NCBI GenBank assembly: GCA_949130495.1
Contig: OX422219.1
Location: forward strand, 267,391,111 to 267,455,110
Origin: Sambucus nigra
Taxonomy: Eukaryota; Streptophyta; Magnoliopsida; Dipsacales; Adoxaceae
DNA: 64,000 nucleotides
Direction: 5' to 3'
Shown: positions 1 to 12,265 of the stretch, piece by piece
Layout of the letters: each line of letters starts with the position of its first letter
Numbering within the stretch: the stretch's first letter is position 1
Notes under the pieces: model-generated
The model's database searches: none
Seen by the model: the letters and a program-made list of their open reading frames with translations, nothing else
Told to the model about the DNA's origin: nothing
Position numbers and translations under genes: made by a program

Positions 1-552
1 GGTTTTGGTACATAACCCTAAAATTGATTTCTTTTATCCACAAGTTATGAAATGAAATACACAAATGAAATATTTAACAACATTAAACACTTGTCTCAAA
101 ATTGTAGGGGTTGAATCGTCCTCGTGATCGCGTACGGGCCGAAAATCTCCAAGTTTCCTCCTCTCTCTCTTCCTTTCTTCTTCTTTCCTTCTTTCTTTAT
201 CTTTCTCTCTTTCTCACAAATGAGATTGTATTAATCCGTAAGCCTCTTAAACCTTTAAAACACGAATCCTAGTTTTAAATGTTAATACACACTTTAAATG
301 ACTCTTTTACTCCAATTTGAGTCAAACATACTTAAAAATATTCCAGAACCGAAATAAAAATCGAATGAAAGTCATTTTGACCATCTCGATCCATCCAGAA
401 TCAATGGCGTATTCAGAATTATCATTCGGAATACTTTATAACGTCCTCAATTTCTGGACTTCAATTTCCAAATTTTAAAATTCTCCAATTTAAATAAAAA
501 AAATTCTCCCAAAAATTTAATTTCTTTTATCCCAAAATCGTGGGGTGTTACA
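1..552 (-). repeat. E1 3' LTR, first 552 bases only
   Basis: This aligns with 5356-5907. On the minus strand it starts at 552 with TGTAACACCCCACG. A pyrimidine-rich tract (about 155-217 on the plus strand) is the GA-rich leader seen in the sense strand of E2 and E4. The rest lies before the window. Confidence 0.85.
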
Positions 553-572
553 AATCTTCCCCCTTAAAAAAA
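553..572 (-). other. E1 polypurine tract
   Basis: On the minus strand the A/G run AAGGGGGAAGA directly precedes the LTR start at 552, the normal place for plus-strand DNA priming. Beside it (573-590) is the TTTCGCGGACGAAATT signature common just before the 3' LTR in Tekay/Del-type chromoviruses; E4 has the same signature near 56930. Confidence 0.8.
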
Positions 573-1977
573 TTTCGTCCGCGAAATTTAAGTTATGCCT
601 AGGACTTCGAATCTCATCTAGTCCTTACACCTACCCTAACATTACTATACATGACTGTTCCACCTCTCATGTCGAATCATATAAACTCTGAAATGAAACT
701 AACTACCTAGGGAACCCATACACCCTGTACTCAAGTTCAACTTGAAGAAATATAACCCGGCTCCACTACCCTCAAAATCTTAATATAACTCTCAACAAAT
801 TTTATCTATATCAGCATATTAATTATATATAAAAGTTTGAAATTTCCAAGGTTGAACTCTTCTCAATTCCTGACATAAGCTGCATTCATGCGGGGGAGGT
901 CTCACAAGCGAAATCCGAACAAGGAACCCTCCCAATACACTACTGTGAAGCCATGTCGGGGATTGAGATTAGTTGAACCTGGGTTAAAGTTTTATAAAAG
1001 ATTTTCGAGTTTTAGATATTGCCCGAAGGCCTATGTAACAATATAATATAAAATAATTCCATGTTTTTCGACATGCCAAACAATCACCTTATGCTCTAGA
1101 TGCAAGGCTTCAACAAACACAATATTATAACCAATATCTAGTTCTCAAAACTAGTACAACCATGAGCTAAATTCCCGCTCAACACTGATTCTGCTAAACT
1201 CTGAACCTCCTCAGTTATACCAATCCTTTCCATCACATTAACACATCACTTCAAGGTAAGACCTTCGTAGACTATTCATAAAACAATAGCCATATCGTTA
1301 CCGCTCAACAGTCTTAATGATTCGTACTTTCGAAAATAAATAGCATAGCTCTCTAATATCCCACCACGAGACAATCAATTTTCCCCAAAAGATGCCATAC
1401 AAAGTCCACTCTTGATCATTCCTGTCCAAGGCTTAATTATCCAAAAGGACAAGGTGCTATTACGACCCCCAATAATTTCCTTCAGTCCTACTCAATGCAC
1501 CCAAAACTCTAAATTTCTCACTCCTTCTTCCCAGAAGGCAATACTCCCGATATTGGGACAACTCCACACACCACGCATCGGGAAAATCACCAACACCAAG
1601 ATTCCTAGCAGATGCTAGAAAGTTCATCAATATAAACTTCCCAAGTTCTTCACTATTCTCTCCTCATCAGCACTTACCTTATTGACCACAAAGTTCTCCT
1701 TCTTATCTCTGCCTGAATCACGGGAAGAAATACCTCAAATCAAAGCATACCCAAAATTTGATACAGGTATTACATCTCACATCTTGCCCCTTCCTGGACG
1801 ACATGTTCTTGGTGACGTTTGAGACAAAAGCAATTGTGTCGGAACGTCGTTCAAATGAGTACACCTCGTAGAAGAAAATAAACGTAGGGAACACAACAAT
1901 CCTAATAGTAGGGCTATACATCATAAACGCTTACAGAAGAATGTAGAAAACTCGCACAGATCCTAACGACACAAGAA
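573..1977 (-). other. E1 non-coding interior
   Basis: About 1.4 kb between the polypurine tract and the primer site. I find no gag, RT or integrase motif in any frame; the ORFs here are short and look accidental. One copy of the hairpin-capable motif shared with E4 lies at 882-948. A large internal deletion from an autonomous ancestor would explain the size. Confidence 0.6.
882..948 (-). repeat. Dispersed hairpin-capable motif, copy 1 (E1 interior)
   Basis: On the minus strand it reads GTGTATTGGGAGGGTTCC, then TTGTTCGGATTTCGCTT and GAGACC. The same block occurs in E1's LTR and four times in E4's LTRs plus twice in its interior. Flanking arms 894-899 and 928-933 are exact reverse complements (GGGAGG/CCTCCC). 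Confidence 0.7.
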
Positions 1978-1994
1978 CCTGATGCTATGATACT
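1978..1994 (-). other. E1 primer-binding site (tRNA-iMet type)
   Basis: On the minus strand the LTR end GGGGTGTCA is followed by TAGTATCATAGCATCAGG. This is a slightly decayed form of the plant initiator-Met primer site TGGTATCAGAGC; E2 and E4 carry the same site, also followed by ATCAGGTTC. Confidence 0.75.
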
Positions 1995-2982
1995 ATCTAT
2001 GACACCCCGCTTAAAATAATAACGAGTGGCCAACCCTATACTACATTAAATTAGGAATCTCAGATGGCTCAGTCTCAGCACCAACAAACTATACAATAAC
2101 ATATAAGGCTAACTACCCGAAACCATATAAGAGAGATGCCAAATTAAATAAAACATTCCATGGACAATAAACCCATAATATAGAACTATTAACAAAGGTA
2201 TACTATACACCAGTACAATGACAAATGATGTGCTAAACACTGAAATAAAAAGAATACACATAAGGAAATATACTCGAATAAGATGTCGGGTCACAGACAA
2301 TACAACAACCAAAAAGAAGAAATATAAACAACTATAAATAACTCTTGGGTGTAAACTCGATGTACAACATGAATCCTATCTAGATTTATAAAGAGATAGG
2401 AAGAGACTACAATCTAGGTCCCGCGACAGTCCTGACCTGTTACGGCTCCCAAGACTCTGGATAGAAAAGCATCTGGCAGCCATGCGGTAGGACACCTGTA
2501 GTAATATCTACATACAGTGGGAGAGAAATATAAACGGGTCAGAGTACAAGGTGTAAAAATGTTTAGCAAGTGTGTTAACCGTGCATAATAACTATCAATG
2601 CATTATTTCATAATTAAAGTGGCATCGCACTCTCGTGAAATCCCAGACTCACCTCTCATCTAACAGCGCACACCTATTCGCGTCCTGCAATCTTAATTAA
2701 GTTACCCCACCCATAGGATAACCTACCTTACAATAGGCCCGGCCTAAACCCACAAGACCGACCATTCTAGCATAACCCAAGAATCCTTTCCCTTTTAATC
2801 ACACTTAATTATATTTACACATATATGCCTTATTAGTTTATAGTGGTTCTAAATTATTAACTTAAACATGTTAAGAATCTTAATATGTTACACATTAACA
2901 TTTGGCTTCAATATGAATTTATTCTCTAAAACATGCATACAATTTAATAAGGACAAAACTTCTCTCAACTCTCAACATTACA

Positions 2983-3055
2983 TTACGTTTCGTGCGTGTG
3001 GCGTCTCGCAAAGAAAAATCCAAACAAGGAACCCCCCCGATACACTACTCCTTGA
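2983..3055 (-). repeat. Dispersed hairpin-capable motif, copy 2 (E1 LTR)
   Basis: On the minus strand: AGTAGTGTATCGGGGGGG, TTCCTTGTTTGGATT, then TTTGCGAGACGCCACACG. It matches the E4 LTR copies, including the upstream GTAGTGTATCG, although E1 and E4 LTRs differ over most of their length. Confidence 0.7.
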
Positions 3056-3922
3056 CAATGTCGATCGTAGGGATCCATTGTGTCATCCACACAAATCCTA
3101 CCACCGCAACTCCTTAATTGTATAGTTCTATGAAAGAACATGATTAGAATATTCATTTAATCCTTGGGTTGATATAACCGCAATTGTCTCTAAATACGAT
3201 CTTTCGACCTCAACCAACTAGTACACCAAAAATCACCCAAGATGAACATCATCGAATATTTATACCCTAATCACATATAGGATATCTAGGTATATATATT
3301 TACTCTAAATATATATATATAATAAATCATTTATATAACCACGTATACATATCACGCACAATGTACACTATGCCATACACACATAACATAAATGGCCATA
3401 GAGTGCCAAACTACTGCCCCATGCTATCATCTTCCAGGGCATTACTCACACACCATCCTAGGGACGAACTGTCAGACTCAATATCACCGACATCGTGGTC
3501 AAAACCAAATCACCACGCATGGTAAGTGATCATAGTTTCTAACCGACAAGTGAGAACGACCCATACCCAAGACTTCTCACCCCCAAAATAAAATCACACA
3601 AATAATAATGGATGACTATGACCTAGGAAATATCCACACCCTGCTCCTCAAGATAGAGTGCTTACCCTCATCGCGCAACTTCCCATGGTAGCATCTGACT
3701 GGTATGCTTCACACCATAAGTATATATATCATTCACACATAATATATATGCATCCATATAATCACATCATATATATTCAAACCATCACACACGGTATAAG
3801 GATTCACACCATAAGTACACACATATATACATATCAATACATATACGTATCCACATATCCACATATATATATATATACCATCTCTCATCCGTATATATGA
3901 AATTCATAAAACTCGGATATAC

Positions 3923-3925
<3 letters not shown>

Positions 3926-3988
<63 letters not shown>
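3926..3988. repeat. (TA)n microsatellite
   Basis: About 62 bases of uninterrupted TA inside the E1 LTR. Similar TA runs sit inside the E4 and E6 LTRs. Confidence 0.95.
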
Positions 3989-3990
<2 letters not shown>

Positions 3991-4954
3991 CTCGTTATAC
4001 TTGCCATCGTCCCGAGAATATTTAATTTAACTCGTTATATAAACATGATCCCTCACTTGAAGTATATTCATCCATCGCCCGTATGATATAAATAATCTTC
4101 CAATATTTATATTCAACAGTAAGGTTATCACCCCAAAGTTTAATGTGTATAAGAATCACTACTTAAACCATCAATATCCGAACACACATTGATATATCCA
4201 ACAACAATCCCGACTATCGGTATACCGATGACTAATAGTCTACAAGCCTCGAGCTCAAACTTAAATTAGTTTTATGATCCCATAAATCTTTGGAATTCCC
4301 ATTGTTAATCACACAACAGATAATGGATAAGCCTCCATCCCCAAATACATTTATTTTATGATCCCATCATATATGATGGGATACCTAAAGTAAATAACTC
4401 ACCGATATATATATACTAGCCCGACGATAAGTATACTCACACTAGTTGTCGACAAGAAGTTAAATTACCCTCACTTGATTACGGTTCAATGTCTCATGAT
4501 GAACCCTTTCAAATTAACTCATTTACGGTTAATTCCTTGAGATAATCATCACTAAGGGTAGGCAATTTCTCTCTTTTCGGTCCCTTAATCATAACCTAAA
4601 TATAATATCATTGCTATAAGGACTTGACACCAAAAGTCGGCATCTAAATTGCCCATTATACTATTGCAACTTCCTCACTATATCATTAACCTCTCCTCAT
4701 CTATTGACTCACATCTAATCTCCAAATAGGACTCCCATCCCTAATGAGGATTCCCACTACCCCGATACAACAATTTCAATACATCAATATCTTCCCAAAC
4801 TACTAAGATAGGCCCCCGCGATCATAGCATGTGAGAAACCCTAAAAAATACTCCAAACATATCTCATGCATCATATCTGTGACTTCCAAATAGAAAAACC
4901 CAACCAAAAGGGGTTTAAAACTCATTCTAGAAAAATTAACCAAAACTTCCCTGT

Positions 4955-5152
4955 TTTCGAATCGATTTTTCCTCTCCGAATCGATTCGGTCGTAGATAGG
5001 AATCGATTCGGCACCTCCGAATCGATTCAGACCAACTAGACTTGTAAGTCTGCTACATACTGAATCGATTCGCTAGGGGTGAATCAATTCAGCCATAAAT
5101 ACATGATGCTTCTGTAACCTAGCGAATCGATTCTCTAGGGGAGAATCGATTC
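4955..5152. repeat. Paired-palindrome cassette in E1 LTR (four pairs)
   Basis: Eight copies of GAATCGATTC or one- or two-base variants, in four pairs. The core T of each falls at 4962/4981, 5003/5022, 5065/5084 and 5127/5146, so every pair has a 19-bp repeat distance. Pair starts are 41, 62 and 62 bp apart. Spacer sequences between palindromes vary, so this is not a simple tandem repeat. Confidence 0.9.
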
Positions 5153-5907
5153 GGCTTGTGCAACAAACCACGAAATGGGGTTAATTTCACAAAACCCAAA
5201 TCTCCAAAAATTCGATTTATACCACTTCCAACCACCAAACACTAACCCAATCAAGTTCCCAACACCGAAACCCATCCTATATCTAGTCTCATCAAGTTAT
5301 ACACCTTTAAACCCATGTGTAAACATCAATTGAAATATTTAAACCACAAAAATCTAGGTTTTGGAACATAACCCTAAAATTCATTTCTTTTATCCACAAG
5401 TTATGAAATGAAACACACAAATGAAATATTTGGCAAGATTAAACACTTGCCTCGAAATTATAGGGGTTGAATCGTCCTCGTGATCGCGTACGGGCAAGAA
5501 ATCTCCAAGTTTCCTCCTCTCTCTCTTCCTTTCTTCTTCTTTCCTTCTTTTTTTCTCTTTCACTTTTTCTCACAAATGAGATTGGCTTAATCCGTAAGCC
5601 TCTTAAACCTTTAAACCAAAAATGCCACTTTTAAATGTTAATACACATTTTAAATGACTCGTTTACTCCAATTTGAGTCAAACATACTTAACAATATTCC
5701 AGAACCGAAATAAAACCCAATGAAAATCATTTTGACTATCTCGATCCATCTGGAATCAATGGCGCATTCAGAATTATCATTCGGAATACTTTATAACGTC
5801 CTCAATTTTTGGACTTCAATTTCCAAATTTTAAAATTCTCCAATTTAAATAAATTTTATTTCTCCCAAAAATTTAATTTCTTAGTCCCAAAATCATGGGG
5901 TGTTACA

Positions 5908-7775
5908 GGTTATTAGACTCCATAGCCAAAACTGGACATTCTGGCCCAGGCGAATCGATTCGACCCTAGCGAATCGGTTTGCTAAAGGGGTAGGCTACAG
6001 GTCTGTGTTGAGCGAATCGATTCAGCTTATCCGAATAGATTCTGCAGTATGCAGAATTTTGGGTTCTCTTGACCGAATCGATTTGGACTATCTAAATAGA
6101 ATCACTTTCAAGAACAAATCGATTCGGCCACGGCGAATCAATTCGAAATTCCTATTGTTTTAGGATATTTTTTGAACTTGGTTTGTAACCCTTTCCTTGT
6201 AGGTTTAGGACCTAGGAAAATTAACTTAGGATAAAATAAAGTGTATTAGAGACTTAGATTAGGTATTTGACCATACTAGATTAGAAAAGGGATACTTTGG
6301 CTTACCTCGGGGATTTTTAAATAGACGTTAGAGTAGTTATTTCTTGAGTATACTAATTTGAGACTAGGGAAGAGTAGGATTACATAATTGTGGAAATTTA
6401 GAGACGTGATTGAGGTATACTATACTCGGTGGCTTCTAGTAACGTCATTATTTCTCGGAGACTAAATTGAAGATTTATTAAACGTTGAAGTTCATAATGT
6501 TGACATGAAATGCTTATGGCTCCGGATAAAAACGTAATGCATACTTTAAAATGGGAATAATTTGTGAATGATAAATTTAAATATACTCGCCTCTCTAAAT
6601 GCTATTATATGGGAAGTTACGCGTATAAGGTTAAGTCCCCAATCTATTGAATGCAGGGTGAATATAGTTCTCAGCTATAGGACCGATTATTATATATTGT
6701 CTGATTATTGGTCGAAGTGATGTAATTCTAGGTGTGATTATGACTCAATGTCGAAGGTATACGTCTGCTTCCCGACATCACGTGGAGTAGGATGCCCAGG
6801 TTGTCTTGGTGATAGGCCCTGGAAGATGATAGTTATTAAGGGGCGCATCCAGTGGGGAAACCCGGAAGGATGGTCTTGGAATCATTATATCTTGTGAAAT
6901 ATAACTATTGTTTTTTTTTAAAGTGGGATTTTATTGATAATACAACACTTGAGAAATAAATTGCCTGAATACGTTTCCTCATGAGAAAGGAACGGTGAAA
7001 TGAAATTGTGTAAAAAGAGAATGGAATCTCTTTAAGTAATATTTTATCTATATTCTCTTGCAAATGAATTGTGATCATTGCCATTAATATTGCGATAGGT
7101 TATGCTTTTAGATTATTTACTTAGATTTCTTATCATTATTTATGGTGAACGAAATAAGCTTATGCATGATGATAAATTATTTATAACTGTCATGCACTTT
7201 ATTCACCTTGTGATGCTATTTAAAATTGAGCTGTGACCCCATTTATATCTCCTTGTTTTGTATGTATTTTATTTTTTCCCAGGTGCTCCGCCGTAAGGAC
7301 GCCCGTATTGAGTTTTCTATCCAAGTGTCGTGGAGCTGTAACACTTTGTGGATGTTAAAAGATATTTCATATAGACACTTCCTTCTTTTTGTATTATAGT
7401 TATGATCGGTTTCACATCCGGGCATGTTGCCCAAGTTTTGTACTTGTATAATATAATGTGGTATTGTACTTTAATACTCGGTGTAGCCCCATTTGTATAT
7501 GTCTGTTAACCAACAGATTATTCGATTATTTTGTTGTATATGGTTGATGATTCATTATCTATCCTTAAGTTTATCCACCTCCTTTTCAATTGGATTACTT
7601 AAATGTTTTACAGTAACTTACAAAATAAATTTTGGCAATCCGTTTTCTAAAATAATAGGTGGTTATCACGTAAACTTATTATTTTATAGTGATGCTAAGT
7701 ATGGGCCATCTTTGATTCCTGTAATTACTGGAGTATGGGGCTAGCGACCTCTTATTTTAAGAAGTGGGTGTCACA
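5908..7775 (+). repeat. E2 5' LTR, 3' two-thirds
   Basis: Aligned with 13439-15295. It ends GGGTGTCACA just before the primer site. The missing first part was displaced by the E1 insertion at 5907/5908. It includes the block GGCCCTGGAAGATGATAG (6817-6834), also present in E4 and recognisable in E1. Confidence 0.88.
5950..6146. repeat. Paired-palindrome cassette in E2 5' LTR
   Basis: Palindromes of the GAATCGATTC type with core T at 5955/5974, 6017/6036, 6078/6097 and 6119/6138. Every pair has a 19-bp repeat distance; pair starts are 62, 61 and 41 bp apart. This is the mirror order of E1, as expected for the opposite strand. Confidence 0.9.
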
Positions 7776-7777
7776 GA

Positions 7778-7799
7778 TGGTATTAGAGCATCAGGTTCT
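7778..7799 (+). other. E2 primer-binding site (tRNA-iMet type)
   Basis: TGGTATTAGAGCATCAGG lies two bases after the LTR end. It differs by one base from the usual TGGTATCAGAGC primer site complementary to plant initiator-Met tRNA. Confidence 0.9.
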
Positions 7800-7957
7800 A
7801 GAGTCTTTAGGATCTACGAGAACTTGTCACATTCTACCATAATGTTCTTTGATATAGAGCCTTAATGTTAGGACTGTTTTGTTTGTCTATATTTGCGATA
7901 TTCTGCAAAATAAATTGTTCTTAATGGTATTATAATTCTATTTTTTCTTCGTCTCAG

Positions 7958-9090
7958 ATGGCGCCTAAGAGAGGTGGCCCTGCGAGAAGAAATAGATTTG
8001 CAGAAGACAATGCAGAACCTCCATCGCTGCAATAAGGAACTATAAATGCCGCTGAGGTAGCTAATATTGTGTCCCAGAAGGTCAATGCAGTGATGACTAT
8101 CGTGGTTCAACAATTTCTCCAAGCCCAACAACCCAGGGTTTAGGAGGTGCATGCCCTTGCGGGACCTTCTCCATGGGAAAGAGTTAGAGAATCGTTCTTG
8201 AAGGGTCATCCTCCAAAATTTTAAGGCGATTCCGACTTGATTGTAGCTAACCAATGGAAAAAGGATATGCAGCACCAACTTCGCATAGTAGACTATAGTG
8301 AGGAACGAAAGAAAATCCTTACTACTTTTAAACTAGTGGGAGAAGCCTTACACTTGTGGGAGTCGATGACCACACTAGAACAAAGAGATACCATGACTAT
8401 AATTGACTTTTGGATTTTGTTTGACAGAAATTATTTTCCTCCCGCAGTCCAAAGGGAAATGAGGAGGAGACTTCAAGATGTAGTTAAAGGTGAACGTTTG
8501 GTGGGAGAGTTTAAGGAGGAATTCACTCGTTTGGCTAGTTTTGTACTAGATGAGGTAACTCCAGTGGAGGCGAGAATATTACAGTTCATTGGAGGCTTAC
8601 ATTGGAGGATACGACAACACTTGTTGGGAAATCCAGCTTTATAAACATTTGGGGATGTGATGAGCTTCGCATTACTTCATTGTTAATATCACCAGTTGCA
8701 TGTACAAGGAAGTAAGAATGTTTCAATTAGGGGGCATGCGAGTAAACCCGGAGGCAATGGTGCAGGAGGGAGAGCACTACCCTCATCCTAATCATCGGGA
8801 GGTAAGAAAAAGGAAAGTGACACCCAGCAAGTGGATTTGTCCAAAAGACAACATTTTGGGGGATTCAATTTTGGTAGTAGTGGTTTCAGGCACGATCAGG
8901 GTGCCCTGCAACAGCAGCAGGTGGGCCAGGCAGGCCAGGGTAACAATGGGGGTCGAGGTCATCCAGGCTAAGGCTTTGGGAAGTTCAAAAATAATAGATG
9001 TCATAATCAGGAAAATATGGCAGGTCGTTATTTTCAATGTGGGGAGTCGGGTCATTATAGGAAATTATGTCCTCAATTTATTGGGGTAGT
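7958..9090 (+). pseudogene. gag: E2 gag (capsid and nucleocapsid), broken
   Basis: The reading frame starts at ATG 7958 with a basic N-terminus (MAPKRGGPARR). A retrotrans_gag-like capsid region follows at about 8237-8640, containing FDRNYFPPAVQREM and LVGEFKEEFTRLASFV, typical of plant gypsy Gag. A Gly/Gln-rich linker leads to a zinc knuckle near 9024-9063 (CGESGHYRKLC) whose first Cys has become Tyr. Gag packages the RNA in cytoplasmic virus-like particles. At least six in-frame stops interrupt it, several where Gln is expected (CAA/CAG to TAA/TAG). The longest open stretch is 135 residues. Confidence 0.85.
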
Positions 9091-9730
9091 GTTTCCTAGA
9101 ATTCCACAGTATCATCAGGCATAACTACTACCACCGCTGCCTAATCTTGTCGTCCCTCCACAATAGGGACAACTATAATATGGGCGTGTCTACCACATAC
9201 AGGATGATATGCTTCCTCCAGCCCCGCCAGCGCCACCAGCTATCGAGGGTAAGTTTCCCATTCATGGGCATATGGGTCGTGTATTTTTTGATATGGGTAC
9301 GACACACTCGTTTATTTCTAGAAGTTTTGCTCAGTCTATGGAGTTAATTAAATCTGTAAAAAGTACTTTCACTAGTGTCGAGTCTTCTATGGGTGATGGT
9401 TCGCTCATTTTCTTTATTTGCAAATGAGTAGAGACAAATCATGGTAATTTGTGTTTTGTGGCCGATTTGCTCGTCCTTGATATGGTTGGGTACGATGTAA
9501 TCCTGGGTATGGATTGGCTAGTGAAGTATCACGCGATAGTAAATTGCTATGGGAAGAGTATAGTCTTTGACATTCCGGGGCACAAGATGTTTTTAGTGGC
9601 TATGCCTTATTCAAAGGGAGGTTCTAGCACTTATGTGTATTATATTGCGGAGGAGACTTCTCGGGATATAGTCATTTCCATAGTCTCAATTGCCATTGGT
9701 AGAGACTTCAAAGATTTTTTTTAGGAGGTA
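9091..9730 (+). pseudogene. E2 protease region, broken
   Basis: An aspartic protease-like stretch follows the zinc knuckle. The active-site motif reads FFDMGTTHSFIS near 9280-9315, where functional relatives have D-S/T-G-A-T-H-S-F. The distal part includes LVLDMVGYDVILGMDWL (about 9473-9522), the usual hydrophobic-Gly-Met-Asp-Trp-Leu end of plant gypsy protease. The enzyme would cut the Gag-Pol polyprotein. In-frame stops at about 9166, 9178, 9427 and 9722 break it. Confidence 0.82.
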
Positions 9731-10560
9731 CCGAGTTTACCTCAAAGTACAGAGATTGAATATATGATTGATTTAGCATCGGGAATGCGGCCAATTTCTA
9801 GGGCTCTGTACCGTATGGCTCTTGTGGAGATGAGGGATTTATGAGATCAGATTCAGAAGTTATTAGAACATGGGTTTATTAGGTGTAGTACGTCGCCATG
9901 GGGTGATCCTGTGTCATTTGTGAAGAAAATAGATGGTTCTCTCCGATTGTGTGTTGATTATCGAGAGTTCAATAAAGTTACCATCAGGAATAAATACCCG
10001 CTACCTCGAATCGATGATTTGTTTGACCAGTTAAGAGGAGTGTCGTACTTCTCAAAAATAGATTTAAGGACTGGGTATCATCAGCTGCGGGTTAGAGAGC
10101 AAGATGTGTCCAAAACTGCGTTCTTAACTACATATGTGTCCTATGAGTTTTTTGTTATGCCTTTCGGGCTAACCAATGCTCATGCAGTGTTTGTAGACCA
10201 TATGAATAGAGTGTTTCGGGACTTCCTGGGCCAGTTTGTTATCATTTTTATTGATGACATCATAGTGTATTCTCAAATGGAGGTCGATCATGCTAAACAT
10301 TTACGGTTGGTCTTATAGAAATTGAGAGATCATCAGTTATATGCCAAAATTGAGAAGTGTGGTTTTAGGCTACAGGAAGTGCAGTTTCTGGGTCACATTG
10401 TGACACCTCGGGGTATTTCAGTGGATCCGAGTAAAGTTGTAGCTATGAAGGAATGGGGTCAGCCCACGACACCTACAGAGATTCACAATTTTTTGGCTTT
10501 AGTTTGCTAGTACCACAGATTTATCAAAGGTTTTTCTAAGATTGTTAGCGCTTTGATAAA
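9731..10560 (+). pseudogene. E2 reverse transcriptase, broken
   Basis: This is the RT domain. [20 protein letters not shown] opens it near 9893, followed by [35 protein letters not shown] (catalytic Asp, near 10050), [14 protein letters not shown] and FIIDD-type motif FIDDIIVYS (about 10249-10275, two catalytic Asp kept). The connection segment YAKIEKCGFRLQEVQFLGH follows. Stops at 9842, 10317 and 10508 split the frame, so no active enzyme can be made, although motif residues are well kept between them. Confidence 0.92.
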
Positions 10561-11180
10561 TTTAACTCGGAAGGGAGTAAGATTTGTTTGGGATGATTCT
10601 TGTCAACTAGATTTTGATGAGCTAAAAGATAGGTTGACTTTTGTTTCAGTACTAGCATTATCGAGATCGGGGTTGGAATATTTGGTCTTTACGAATGCAT
10701 CTCTGCAAGGGTTGGGATGTGTGTTACAGCAAGAGGAGCGGGCTATTATTTATGCTTCTCGCAGGAAAAGCCCCATGAGAAGAATTATCCGGTACATGAC
10801 TTGGAACTTGCTGCAGTGGTTTTTGCCTTGAAGATTTGGAGACATTACCTCCTGGGTGAGAAGTTTAGTCTTTTCATGAACCACAAATCGTTGCAATGTT
10901 ATTTTCGCTGAAAGATTTGAATATGCTATAGCGCCGATGGTTGGAGTATATGAAAGACTACCAATTTGATATTCACTATCACTCGGGTAAGGCTAATATA
11001 GTGGCGGATGCATTGAGTCGGAAACTCGAGGGGGAGTTAGCACTGGTATGGAAAGCTAAGTGTAATGAACTTAGACAAGGGGATGTGGTGGCAAGGGCCT
11101 TTATGTCAGTATTAACCGTTACACCTACGATAGTGCTAAGGGTTGTCGAAGCACAAGGAAGGGATAAAGATTATTAGGAC
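10561..11180 (+). pseudogene. E2 RNase H domain, broken
   Basis: Continues from RT. LEYLVFTNASLQGLGCVLQQ (about 10674-10735) is the RNase H start; the usual catalytic Asp (D-A-S) reads N here. YPVHDLELAAVVFALKIWRH follows at about 10789-10845 in another frame, so there is a frameshift near 10770. The domain ends with YHSGKANIVADALSRK (about 10977-11025), the standard end of gypsy RNase H. It would degrade RNA in the RNA/DNA hybrid. Confidence 0.88.
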
Positions 11181-12265
11181 CGTGTACGCCAACTGTCAAC
11201 CGAAGGAGAGGAATCCTACTCTATAAGTTCTGAGGGTGGGTTACATTTCCACGGGAGACTTGTTGTCCCAGAATAAGGGGATTAAAGACAGGCCGTAATG
11301 AGGGAATCTCATGGGTCCAAGTTTGCAGTACATCCCAGTGGACACAAAATGTACCAAGACATGCACCGTCAATATTGGTGCGGGTATAAAACTAGACATT
11401 ACTGAATTTATTTACCAATGTGCTACTTGTCAGCTGTTGAAGGTAGATCATCAGTGATCGACGAGATTGTTACAACCCTTGAAAATACCGGTATGGAATT
11501 GGGAAAGCATCTCTATGGATTTCATCACGGGATTGCCAACGTCTCAAAGCAGTCATGATTCCATTTGGGTTATCGTTGATCGCTTAACCAAGTCGGCACA
11601 TTTCTTACTGGTACGTACAGACTACAACACTGCTCCATATGCCTGGCTATTTATTGCGGAGATTCTTAGACTTCATGGGGTTCCCGTTAATATAGTCTCT
11701 GATCATGACAAAATTTTTGTTTCCCATTTTTGGTGAAGTTTCCAAGAAGCCATGGGAACCTAATTAAAGTTGAGTAGCTCCTATCACCCTCAAATAGATT
11801 GGCAGACATAAACAGTAAACCAAATATTAGAGGATATGCTCAGAATGAGTGTGCTTTATTTCAAAGGAGGTTGGAAATAATTCCTTCCCTTGGTCTAATT
11901 TCCTTATAATAATTCGTACCAATTCACTATCGGGATGGAACCCTATGAAGCATTATATGGCCGATCGTGTAGATCAGCTACCTGTTGGTTGGAAGCATGG
12001 GATAATAAATTTCTTCGACCTGAAATGATCCGAGGTACTTCTTCAAAGATTGAACTTACTCACAATCGCATCCGAATAGCTCAAGATCATCAAAAGTGTT
12101 ATGCTGACGCGAATAAAAGGCATGTGGAATTAGAGGTTGGAGATCAAGTTTTGGTGCGAGTTTCACCAATGAAGGGTATAAAGAGATTTGGGAAGAAAGG
12201 AAAGCTTGCGCCGTGCTACGCGACCTTTTCCCATTATTGCTAAGGTAGGCCCAGTCACTTATCAA
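11181..12265 (+). pseudogene. E2 integrase core, broken
   Basis: A decayed HHCC zinc region near 11310-11455 is followed by the DDE core. MDFITGLPTSQSSHDSIWVI (from about 11515) carries the first Asp and HGVPVNIVSDHDKIF (about 11676-11720) the second. The third residue, Glu of the usual QTERTNQ, has been replaced by a stop in QT-stop-TVNQ near 11808. After it come YEALYGRSCRSATCW (11944-11988) and the C-terminal region with KRHVELEVGDQVLVRVSPMK. Integrase would insert the cDNA into chromatin. Confidence 0.9.

Larger units (their letters stand above)
1..5907 (-). mobile_element. E1: non-autonomous chromovirus-type LTR retrotransposon, left end cut
   Basis: The first 552 bases match 5356-5907 nearly base for base, so they are the two LTRs of one element lying on the minus strand. 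Read on that strand, each LTR begins TGTAACACCCC. The 3' LTR is preceded by a purine tract and the 5' LTR ends GGGGTGTCA, followed by an iMet-like primer site. The LTR is about 3.9 kb but the interior is only about 1.4 kb and has no gag-pol. Such an element must borrow proteins from a relative. It is inserted in the 5' LTR of E2: the sequence after 5907 resumes E2 LTR sequence found intact near 13439. The left end and left target duplication lie outside the window. Confidence 0.85.
2000..5907 (-). repeat. E1 5' LTR (3.9 kb)
   Basis: Bounded on the minus strand by TGTAACACC at 5907 and GGTGTCA at 2000. It holds a pyrimidine-rich tract at 5513-5572 (purine-rich leader in the sense strand), eight ATCGAT-type palindromes at 4958-5152, a (TA)n run and one copy of the hairpin-capable motif at 2983-3055. 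The exact 5' LTR/3' LTR divergence cannot be measured because only 552 bases of the partner are present. Confidence 0.8.
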
